From positions 29,081,498-29,145,497 of the forward strand of contig NC_026660.2 in assembly GCF_000004075.3 (NCBI RefSeq): a stretch of 64,000 bases of DNA. The letters run 5' to 3'. The notes under the pieces were generated by a model. It saw only the letters and a program-made list of their open reading frames with translations, did no database searches and was not told where the DNA came from. The first letter of the stretch is position 1. Every line of letters starts with the position of its first letter. Of this stretch, positions 25,125 through 36,600 are shown piece by piece. The stretch is from Cucumis sativus. Its lineage: Eukaryota; Streptophyta; Magnoliopsida; Cucurbitales; Cucurbitaceae. A program made the position numbers and the translations under genes.

Positions 25125-25150
25125 GGCCCACTTATTTGGGCCTTGGCCCA
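25125..25150 (-). promoter_or_regulatory. Three site II-like TGGGCC elements
   Basis: GGCCCA, TGGGCC and GGCCCA occur at 25125, 25137 and 25145. Clustered site II elements typify TCP-regulated housekeeping promoters in plants. The likely direction is toward the minus-strand open frame at 24883. Confidence 0.4.
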
Positions 25151-25396
25151 CTTAAATGCTAGCCTATGTATTATTTTGGGTAATTATAACGAAGCAGAAC
25201 TCTCGAAATAGCAAAGTTTTAAATAGTAACTTCAAAAATAAAATAATAATCTAAATCAAATATATCAATAATATTTTTTATTATTTACCATTTTGAGATA
25301 TTTTGTTATATTTATAAAAATTTAAAATATTATTATATACTTAATAATTATTTCGACGTTTGTCTTATAAGTTTGAAATTTTTATTTTCTATTTTT

Positions 25397-25497
25397 ACAA
25401 ATATTTTTATTGAATATGTATAAAATTTATAATTTATATCTATCAAACAAATATTTTTATTGAATATGTATAAAATTTATAATTTATATCTATCAAA
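25397..25497. repeat. Exact 50-bp tandem duplication
   Basis: Two perfect head-to-tail copies of an AT-rich 50-bp unit beginning acaaatatttttattgaata, with identity running from 25397 to 25497. The absence of any mismatch implies a recent duplication. Confidence 0.95.
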
Positions 25498-25819
25498 ACT
25501 TTTGAGATTTTGTATTTTAGGAAATATGTGGTTTTTTTTTTAAAAAAAAAATCTCTTTGTAATTTTGAAGGTCCTTTTAGTTAGTTTTTTTAGGCTGCTT
25601 CTCTCTTTTTACCATTGGATTAATTTGTAATAGTCAATTTATACATAGTACTAAAACTATTGTTTAACAATTTTTTTTCACAATAATATTGATTTTTCGT
25701 TTTAAATATTTTTGTCGATCGTATAAATTTTTAAACCAACAAAATATAGTTTTGAAATAGGAAATCAAACTATAAAACAGTCTATAACCATAGTTGTGTT
25801 CAGATATAGTTAAATAAAC

Positions 25820-25926
25820 AAATTTTTAAATATCAATGACAGATGTTGATAAACACTAATAAACTACTGGATGACTGTTAGTAGCTATTAGTGATGGACT
25901 ATAATATTTTAGTATATGTAATATTG
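25820..25926. repeat. Degenerate relative of the 'tctatcactgat' element
   Basis: Contains tatcaatgacagatgtt, tagtagctattagtgatgg and ataatattttagtatatgta, the order of motifs seen in the element at 12331-12494. Similar fragments sit near 25255-25335 and 26930-27030 (ttttgttatatttgta). Assignment is by eye. Confidence 0.4.
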
Positions 25927-27878
25927 TTTCTACGTGACTTTGAACGTAAAATATATATCATATCACCCATTAAAGATAAAAGAAAAACATGAATTAAATA
26001 ATTGAAGTAGATTTTAATTTGATTAGTTCACATGGTCAATATTGATTGGACAATATAAAAGTGCATGAATAGAACATATGAACTTTACTTTATATGTTAC
26101 GCGTTGAATATAGTGTAAAGGTAAAAAGTGGAGGATGTGATACATGTGCTCATTTTAGACTCAAAATGATTCCACTTGAATATGGTACAAAAAGGAGTTG
26201 GACATCTCTCACCTACAACCATATGCCCAAAGTTGCTAATGCTTACTTTTCTTTTTAAACTCTTTAATTAGAATTGACACCCTTTCACTTTTTTCAAAAA
26301 GTATATGTATTCACGATTTTTGTTTTGTTTGCTATACATTTAAAATGTATTATTTAGTTTTAATAAATTATATAATTACGACTTTAGTTATGGTTACAAT
26401 TTGAAAAGTTCACGTTTATATATAAACACTGATTGACAAATAACTATCTTCATAAGTAAATAGTGTTGGTAGAATAATAGATGATGATAACAATTGTAGA
26501 GGGTGACCAATAGTAGATGACGATCGGTGACTAATAGTGGACAATGGCCGTTGCTAGTGGTTGAGGGTATACAACAAGTTGGTGCCAATAGACGTTGATC
26601 GTCTATATTTTGTTGAAGATATTTTAAAATTGTTGTCAAATACTGTCATTTTTTAATATAAATTTAGAAGAAAAAAGGTTAATCCAAATGTTGCGTATAT
26701 ACCATCCATCTCATCCAAACTTTTTATTCTTTTTATCGCAATATCGATGAGTAAGCTGTGCATTGAAAAAATAGGTTTTTTTTTCTTTGCACTTGTGTTT
26801 AGAACAAAAACTAATAAAATTTAGTTTTAATTATTTGTAGTTAAGTGAAAAGCATGTCTCATCTCTCCCTTGATTCATCGTAGCTATAAAAGTAATGTAA
26901 TTTTAAATAATGTGATGGATCGTGATATACTACTGTATTTGCACTAATAGACACATAACATCCTATCATGATATGTCGGTGACAAATTATGATGTTTTGT
27001 TATATTTGTAATTTTTTTCAACAGTTTTGTTATTTAAATAAAAAAATTATGTACAAGAATCCTTTAAACAAAAAAAAATCATGATGAAACAAACACAAAG
27101 AAAATATCATAAAATTGAAAACACAACAAAACTAAAATAAACACACATATATGTATATATAACAATAAGGAATTAAAAATATTTATAAAATACAATAAAA
27201 ACTATATTTGGAGTTTTTCCACACATATATATATAACAAGAAAGAATCGAAAATATGTATTAAATTTAAGAATTTGATAAGAAAAATTACATTATTTAAG
27301 CAATAAAATCTTTTTTTTTTTAAACACCATAGTTCAAATGATATACTATTTTAAATCCTTTTAATAATTGTTGAAGCTAGATTTAACTGTACAAATTTGT
27401 AGTTTCAAAACATTTATACAACCGTATCAAGAAATTAGGTCTAAATTGCATCTTCTACTTTATTATTAAAAAAAATATTACAATATTACCTTTCCTTTAA
27501 ACTTTCTCAATTAATGATTTAGAGAATTTAGAATTTTCAATGGCAAGTGCAATACTGTCGTAGTTCACACTCTTAAATATTTAACACTTTCAAAGTCTGA
27601 TGCAAACTGGTGTTGAATATTTTTTTTCAAATAGCAAGTACAATATGTCTCGTAAGTCATATGGTAAATCATAATAATGTATACTTCCACTTTATTTACA
27701 ACAATTACATGAAATTTAATAAATATATTGCGTCAAAATATAAAAATAGACATTTTAAGAATTAGGGATACAATTTAAAATTAAAAGAAAAAAATCCCTT
27801 AGACACCTCTTTTTAAAATTCCACAAGAGCAAAATTGATATCAATCAACTGGAAACTAAGGCATGCGTTTGTTTGCCA

Positions 27879-27995
27879 ATGGAAGACGCCAGCGCCAACG
27901 CCAACGCCGACCTGCAGCGCCTGGTGGTGCATCACGTGCCGCAACGGGGTTCGTTCGAAAGTCAAACAACGCCTACTTCTTCTTTTCTTTTCTAA
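27879..27995 (+). other. GC-rich patch with a 38-codon open frame
   Basis: A sharp rise in GC content within AT-rich DNA. It carries an open frame beginning MEDASANANADLQRL and continuing to a stop at 27993-27995. It may be a gene fragment, a decayed first exon or a chance frame. Not recognised. Confidence 0.25.
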
Positions 27996-29635
27996 TTACC
28001 TTTTAATAAAGACGACGCGGGAAGACCGACAATTAAAGAATTTTCCGTCCACCCGATTGGTCTGTCACCCTGCTTATTTCACCGCCCATGTTGCCCTTCC
28101 TTCATTTAAATTCTCTAATTATTCTTTTTAATATTGAGTTATCTTTTCAGACTTTTCCACCTCTACCATTTATTTATTTATAATGTAACAGGCAGCTCTT
28201 GGATTTAAGCCCATGTCTGATTGTCCAATTTCATCATTAATATTGATTTTGATTTATTAATCCTTACCAAACATAGTATTCCATCGTTAGGTATATATGA
28301 AATTATGAATCACAACGTTGTCGTTTTGACGTTCCAACCTTCATTGTTTTTCTCCCATCCCTACTTCCTACTCCACTTACATTTACAAAACCAATCAAAT
28401 AAAATATTGACCCAATATTTAATGCTTCATCTAGGGAACTTATGGAAATTTGTGACGAACTTCTTATATTATATTAAGTTGATTGCGTTTAGTTAGGTTT
28501 GAATACACTTTCAAGATCCAATCAATTATTTGGATGGTAAGTTTTTTTTAATTCAATTTTTTTATTATTATAAGTGAACTCAATCCAACCATATAACATT
28601 TGAAATAGAATGGTTCGTGTCACACGAGCCATTTGTTTAAATTTTAGTTCTATAAAACGTCAAAATGTTATTAGTAAATAATTGATTTTATATATTAAAT
28701 AGACTAACACTCTGATTTCAATTTTTATGATATCTTTCTTTTTGTAGTGGTAAGAAACCATATATATATAAGAATTGTTTGACAATTGAATATTAAAAAA
28801 TGGATGACAATCGATTTTTTGGTGTGATCCTATGAATCAACCAAACTCGTAATTTTTTTGCAGCTGAAATAAATTGATAATCTGACTCAAAATGTATAAG
28901 ATTAGATTGGGTTGATAGTTTTTTTTTAAATCCCCTACATGTATTTATACTATATAGGAAAAGACTCTCAATGATCAATTTTAATTTCAATAGTTTTTTT
29001 AAGAAAAATTATTAAAAATAGAACCTTACTGATTTTGTTAAAAAATATATTTTTACATTTTTTCACTGTTATTTTGGTTTCCCTTGGTTAAATAAATTCC
29101 AAAATGTAAGATTAATTTTATATTTTCACTAACTAAATACAGTGAAATCCCAATGTAACAGTCATTGTGAATTTGAAACAACAACAATGGTCACAATAGG
29201 AATAAATAGTAAAATCACATGAAAAAATAAATTATGTGAAGCACATAACCTTTAATCTTTGTATTAACTTTTGCTTTGACTAAACTGACCTAGCTTTTAC
29301 ACAAATAAAGTAACAGTTATAACTTTATTTTTTCAACATTACAGTAATTAAAGTGAGAAACAAGAAATTCAAACCAATTGATATCCTAAATTATTATATT
29401 TAATTTTTAAAAATAATTGACTTTCCCAATTTGAACCATCACCACTAGATTAGATGCACATTTAAAACTAGAAAAAGAACAAGAAACGAACAATATGATA
29501 CTTAAGATGTTGGAGAGAGAATAATTAAACCAACCAGTGGTGATTAGAATAAGAAATTTCCAACATATTCTTTCATTTACTTGATAATGATTTTGACGCG
29601 ATTGCCTAATATGGCCCAAGATGTCATTTTCATAC

Positions 29636-29745
29636 AGACTACATGCTTAAGTTATTATTAGAAAAATGATTAATGACATGTAATACACATCCCCTTCTGG
29701 GTATTTCATAATAAAGACTAAATGCTCAAGTTATTATTAGAAAAT
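29636..29745. repeat. Imperfect direct duplication, period 79 bp
   Basis: agactacatgcttaagttat plus 'tattagaaaa' at 29636 recurs at 29715 as agactaaatgctcaagttat with two substitutions. Confidence 0.8.
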
Positions 29746-32700
29746 TAAATTTAACAGAAAAATGTTAGTTTATACTCTAAGGTCAGTCAACCAATAAAAT
29801 TTAAAATTTGCTTTATATATACTCTACGACTAAGTACTCTTAAGGGTTGGAGTCGTATATGGTTTACAAAATGTGTAGAGATTAGTATTTTTGTTTCTTC
29901 ATTTGACTATGAAATTTTGGTTTGTTAACACTGTGCCAATGTTTCAAATAATTTGTCCATCTTTCTATATAAAGCAAAAAAGACAATGACGATGCTATTG
30001 ATTCTAAAATATATGATATTTTTCCTTTTTGTACAAGCACATAAATATATATACCATTTCAATGCATTATTTATTTATAGAATGTCTAATTAACTTTTAC
30101 TTTCTTGAAGCACATATTGTATAGACGAACAACAATGCAATTTAAACAAGACAATGTTTATTATATATTGCTTTAGTTTCCATATTTTTCTAATTGAACA
30201 TTAATGAATCATTAGTCAAGTTATAGAAACTATTTTTTTTAGATTTCAAACTTTTCATTTGTTATTACACCATTCAACTAACATAATGCTTATATTATCA
30301 ATATTAAAGTTTTGAGTTCCATCACCTCACTTTACATGTTGTCAATAAGAAATTAAGAAAATGGTACTATTGTGTATAATAGTAATTTTTAAAAAACAGC
30401 ACCAAGAATCTAAGAACTTGTTAGGTAAACATTTGATTTTTTATTTTTAGCTTTTTCAAGGACAAAGCCTATAATTTGTTTATTTGTTCAAGGCATTCAA
30501 TCTAAGTTTAAAAAAGATATGTCAAATTTTAAAATAGATTTTTTTTTTAAAAAAATAAACTATTTACATTTCATACAATATCCTAGTAAGTGGACTATAA
30601 ATATTTTTTTCAAATTCTAAAGATTTTTGTTATAAAGGACGACAAAAACTATTATAGGAAATTTAGAGGAAAAAACAAACCAAATAAGCTAACTTTCTAC
30701 AATTACTTTTAAATTAAACAATAGAAAAATAGCTCAATGAAAAAAGAAAAAAAAAACTCAGTTATCAAATCACGACTACATAACTTTACTTTATGGATTA
30801 TTTCTTTTATTTTATTGTTTAATTTTTAAATTAAGTAGAATTTCTAGTTTTTTAAAATGAAGCTTACAAAGACATATTCCATCCCTAAATTTCTAGATTT
30901 TAAATAAAAATAAATAGTTCTACCCAAAATTGATACAAATCATAATTTAAAATTTTAGCAGGCTTAAGTTTTTTAAAAAAAAACAAATAAACAAAATAAT
31001 TACCACATGAGCATATGCTATTTGATTCATTTTAAGAGGACACGTGACACGACACCGTCCTTATATGTGCATATATAATTTCATAAATAAACAATTGTCC
31101 CAATGTATGTGCATGTATAATTCCACTTAAATATCAACACTTATAATTAAAATGCCAAAAGAAGCTGGAAAGAAAAAAACCAATCATATAAAAAAGGTTT
31201 AAATATCAACACTCTCGAACATAATTAAAATGCCAAAATAACTACAATAGTATATGACCACATGTATATGGATCACAATTGACTTCTACTAACCGTAAAC
31301 CCGTGACATTAAAATTTTCAATCATAAACTTGATTGTTATGACATATTCTTTCATATGTGTGTATATATATTTATATATAACACTAATGATTACATAAAC
31401 ACTTTTTTTTCTTTTGCCAAATCCACCATTATAATCATAATACAATGTGTTATCTAGTCCACTCCGAGTGTGATTGTTGCATACATATTTATGTATAGTG
31501 CCTCAAGTGCAAACAACTTTGCTTTGTTGGCTTATCTTTCATCATTGCAATAGCATAAATTTTGGATAGATGCCTAAAGCCAAGGAATAACATTTTTTAT
31601 TGTCATTAAATTTCTCATACAAACTTCCATGCGATTTCTACCAATAATATGTGGTACAACAATTTTAAATTGTTGATGACATTTATGTGAAATTAATCAT
31701 CAAACACTTGTGAAACAAAGTAAATAATTTTATCGACCAAGTTCTCACAAAATAAAATCAAATAAAGTTGATAAGACTGGAAGCTTAAAATATCATGAGA
31801 ACATTAGACTTAATATCCAATATGTATCCACAATATACAAAAACTAAGCCAACAATGACATAAACAATACAATACTCATGACTTATTATCAAATACACAT
31901 ATCTGTATTAATACAAAACCCGTGCAAAACATCAAATACCAATCTACTGCAAATAAGCCAACGGTGAACATGCCAAAATTACACAAGTGACAATTTTTTT
32001 TTTATTATTAAATTCTTGCCAAAGGAAAATTCTCAAAGTCATTTGCCCAAGAGTTTTATACAATACTAATTAAAGTACATAACAACCCACTAAATTTTAT
32101 AATTAAATTCAAATTTGAACAGTAATTTTTATGATCTGCACATAGAACACCGGCACATATATGAGATCTTAAAACAAAATCAACATGATCCCAACCACAA
32201 AACCATATAGGAATATTTCCTCAATTCTAAATTTTAGCAATTTGAAGCCTCGTAAAAGATAAATAATGGGTTTTTCAACGTTACCATAAAAGAAAATTTT
32301 GTCTTAATATTGTTATCAACAACAACTCTAAATACAAATTCAATACACTTCTAATTTATTATCCATAATGATACAAATGATGCATATTTACAAGCCACAT
32401 TGCAACAACCTATACGAACAACTCTTACTCAAAACCGCTAACCTTTACACACTTTAATCTAATACCACTCGAGTCTAGCGTAAGTTTGTCTTTTATTAAT
32501 TATACCAATTTCGACCACGCGTACAACCATGCATGCATTTGCCACCCTATTCATATAATCTTAAAAAGGCAACTTCAAACTCATGCTATTATATTCACAA
32601 GTTACAGTAGCAAAAAAACAAAGAAAACCACAGGTTATATGTATGTATACATAGATAAACAAGGTTGGTCCAAATAGAATTCAAACAATGTAACCACCAA

Positions 32701-33632
32701 CCCAAGTTTGAAAAATTGTTTTTTTTTTTTGTTTTTTAAAATTTAAATTTAAATTATATTTCATCACAATTTAAAAGTGTTTAATTAGGAAAAATGTGGA
32801 TGATGACATGGTATAATTAAAAAAGAAAACGAAATAATTATTAAGGTGAGTGTAGATTATTTTCCAGTAAGCAATGTTACATAAAAGGAAATAAATCGAA
32901 ATAAAATCACATTATACATAACTTTGGTAATAAAAGAAAAAAAAAAGAAAAAAGAAAAGAGAGGTAGCGTGTAGGGTGCATGAAAGAGATATAAATCCAA
33001 AGTAAAGAACCGCCATCTACTTTTTGTAGGAATATTTGTTACCGTTATCTTCGCCGTTACGGGTGGGGAAAGGCGCGATGGCTAATTGAAAAATTAAAAA
33101 AAAGGAAAAGAAGAAGAAAAGAAAATTGAGTGCGGTGTTTTATTTACTTCGCTCACGGCTTTTCAAAGTTTCATACTCAGCATAATTTTTATTTTTAAAT
33201 AAAAAGAAAAATAAAATAAATGAGCTTGAAAATCCAGGAAATAATAATACTACAATTTCGCACAAATTCACAAACCCTATTTAAAATTACGGAATCCGTG
33301 GTCTTCACGATTCGATCCCCGACTTTGTCTTCGCCTTCTCCTCCTCCGCTTCTTCTTCGTCTTCTCTCTCTCTTCGCACTCCATCCGCGGAATTGGGGAC
33401 GAAAACTCCCACCCGAACTTTCTCTGAATTTTACTTTTATTCTTCTAGTAAATGAATCCTTCTGTTTCCTTAGTTCATGGTGATTTCGGATGACTTAATT
33501 AATCAATCCCCTCTTCTCTCTATCGCCGGTGAGGTTTTAGGATTTCAAACGTTTCTCATCAGGTTTTGCTTTCAAACCTCTCTCTTCGCCGGTCTGTGTG
33601 TTTTTTCCGGGTTTTCTTTAATGATCATTTTG

Positions 33633-36600
33633 ATGGCGGATGAAGCTTCTAATTTTCCTCTCCAGTATGCTGACGATGATTTTGATGAAGATATGTCCAT
33701 GGAGTACGAAAAGATTTTACATCTACTGAGTGAGGATCTGGATCCTTTGCAGGTAGGTTTGTTGCTGCTGATTATAGGAGAACACGGGTTTTTCTTTTTC
33801 CTTTTTCATTTTTTAAATTGAAATGAGAGGTCTGGGATTTTGGGGAAACTTTAGCTACAGTTGCGATTTCTTCTCTTGGATTGAAACCCGTTTGATTTAG
33901 TTGGTGCTTTTAGCGTATGATCAGTGCTGACAGCCGATTCACCCAAAAATTATGAGTAAAGGGGCTAAGTTCATGGTACTGACCAACGTTTATTTTCATA
34001 TGAGGTGAAATGAAGGAGAAAGCACCAGATGAAGCTTTATATTTCTTACTCGTTAGGATTGCTACATTATGGGCAGAATGACGACGATTATGTAACGTTG
34101 TTAAGTTTTTCTATTTGGAAAATTGCGATTTTCTCAAGTCAATGGGTTCAGGGTGTGATCTTGCCAGTTAACGTATTTTTGGGATGCTATTTGGGTCGTT
34201 CTGTCCGCAAAGTCACCTGACAGTTGACACCCCATACCTAATGAATGAGATTAAATTGAATATGGTGCTGTAATACTCTATGGCTATTGCATTTGTTTAG
34301 TGCGAATTTGTTAAAAGAGCGATATACCTCCAATTCTTTCTGTTTCTTTATGGACCCTTATTCTGTAACTTCTAAGCTGGATATTTAGGAAAGTAATATT
34401 GGACTTTTGGCCTCTAATCTAAGTGGAGAAATTAGGGGATGTAGCAAAGGACATGGTATCTTGATGGATTTTTTTTTTCTTTCAATTTTCATGTCCTTTC
34501 TTCGAAAATGATACCTGCATAATCTTTCACTGTGAACTCTCTTAACTATTTGTTTATAATTATCTATCGCAGATTAAAACAGAGGACTTGTCACCAAATA
34601 ATGCGTCGACTGGGCAACCAGCTTTTGATTCATCCAACCAAGAAAATTTCCAACTGCAAAACGGTTAGTGTTAATGAATGTTATATTACATTGGTGTCAT
34701 TATTTCTTCTTATATCAAGAGAGGCGTTCTTCCTCTAATGCTCAGAGTAGTAGGACATTCGAGTTATTACTTTAATTTCATGTATATCCACCATCCATGG
34801 CTGGATTGGATTTTAGGCTTTATATGCTAAAGGTGCACCGGAAGGAGCTAGTAAGGGTTTGGCTTAGCCTTCAGTCACACTATGCTCTTTGATAGTAAGG
34901 AGCTAGTAAGGTTGACGAGTCCTTGACTTTTAATTGTAAGAAATAATACAGTAACATGTTGTGTAAATGAATAACCCCAACAATTCTTGGAAAAAACACC
35001 TAACACTCTCAGAATAGTGGATACTCAACCATTACATTTATTTATCTAAATGAATAAAATTGTTCAAAATAGTACCCAACCAACATTCAGAAATTAGAAA
35101 GTGTTTGAAGTCTTTCAAAGGTTTATCTTTGCTTTTCATTTTTTCTTGTCTAGTGTTAAATAATATGTTTCAAAATAGTACTACAATGAAACTCTTTTAT
35201 GGTCTTTTCTATTCACTTTTCCTTGTCTAGTGTTGAAATATCATGTTTCAAAATAATACTAGAATAAAATTCTTTTAAGGTTTTGGACTGAGCCTTGGGC
35301 CCATAGCTTTATCTTGACTTATGAGGGGAAAGCACTAGAATTCCATTTGGCAGATGTGGTGATAATTGATATTTTGTACACAATGTTTCTTGATGACTGA
35401 TACTTGGTCTAAGAACTGGGCTGTCTCTAGTGAAATTAAGTGTTTGTGATCAATTGTTTTCCTTTTAGTTGGTCTCATTTAGAAGCTGAAATTCATCTTG
35501 CTAATGTCGTTTTGACAATTGCAGATATATCTCATGGTTTCATGGATGTAACATTGAAAAATCACGATAGTTTGGACGGAAAGGGCACAGAGACCTTGAG
35601 ATCCTCAGAAAATAACTCATGTGCGTCAGTGGAGTTGCCTTCATTTGATGCCGAACATTCTTCAAAAGAAGTGTTTCCTACTGAGTCCACAGTAAACCCA
35701 AGTTTTGATTTTGTGACTGATGTCACCAATTCTTATTCAACTATGCCATACTGGATGAGTACTGTGGAGCAACCTTTTTTAGTTTCTTCTCAGTACCTTT
35801 TTCCAGGAGATTATGATTCCCCGCTTGTTTCTGGAAATGGGGACATGACAGTCAACATGATGCATGATGTAGAGTTTCCATCCAATAGCCTGTGCTCAAG
35901 TACTACAATGGATTTGTATGCACAGGGGGCTACTGATCACAAATCAGTTTCAAGAGAATCAGTCTCAAAGGATTTAATTCTTGATAGGTATTCAAATGTA
36001 AAGAGATGGGATCAGAACTGTGAAAGTGGAAACTTTATTTCATCATTTGATGGAAAATATCCATTTCATGTCGACAATCTTCATATTGGCCAGGCATCCA
36101 TGGGGATTCCAATGTCTACTGAGCTGAATTCATCTTGCAAAGAGCTTGTTAGTCAAATGAAGAATGAAACGATGGATTCACTGGTTGAATCTTGTAGTGG
36201 TCCATGGCAATCTATGATGGAGGAAAACTTGTTTTTTCAATCCCAAAGAGTTTTTCGTTCTGAAGATATGGTTTGTGGAACGTCAGGCAGACTCTCCAAT
36301 GATGGCAGGTATCAGAATCTATATATAACTGACCAATACTCTCCCAATGGCCATTCATCTAATTTAAGCAACCAGCCCTTGGTTTTCATCAAGGATGATA
36401 GAGATCACAAATTGTCTGTGCGTAAGAGTGATATAGATCATCCACAAGTCAGCCCTGAATCCACTCATAGTAATTTGTCAGACAGGGCCCATGTGGAGGA
36501 TGATCCAGATATCTGTATAATTGAAGATATGAGTCATCCCGCGCCATCAAATCGGTCTCTTATGGTTGGAAAATCTGTTGCTTCGCAAAGTTTTTCTATA

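Larger units (their letters stand above)
25151..33632. other. 8.5-kb gene-poor, AT-rich spacer
   Basis: No gene recognised until the CHR28-like leader. It includes several short tandem or dispersed repeats (listed separately), a local GC-rich patch at 27879-27995, an isolated CACGTG at 31041-31046, and a G/A-rich then C/T-rich run at 32940-33400 that belongs to the promoter and leader of the CHR28-like gene. No reverse transcriptase, integrase or transposase sequence was noticed in any frame. Confidence 0.6.

Noticed and set aside
26394-26639. 81-codon minus-strand frame
   Set aside because: Arises from short degenerate repeats (gatgacgatcggtgac-like); product unlikely to be real.
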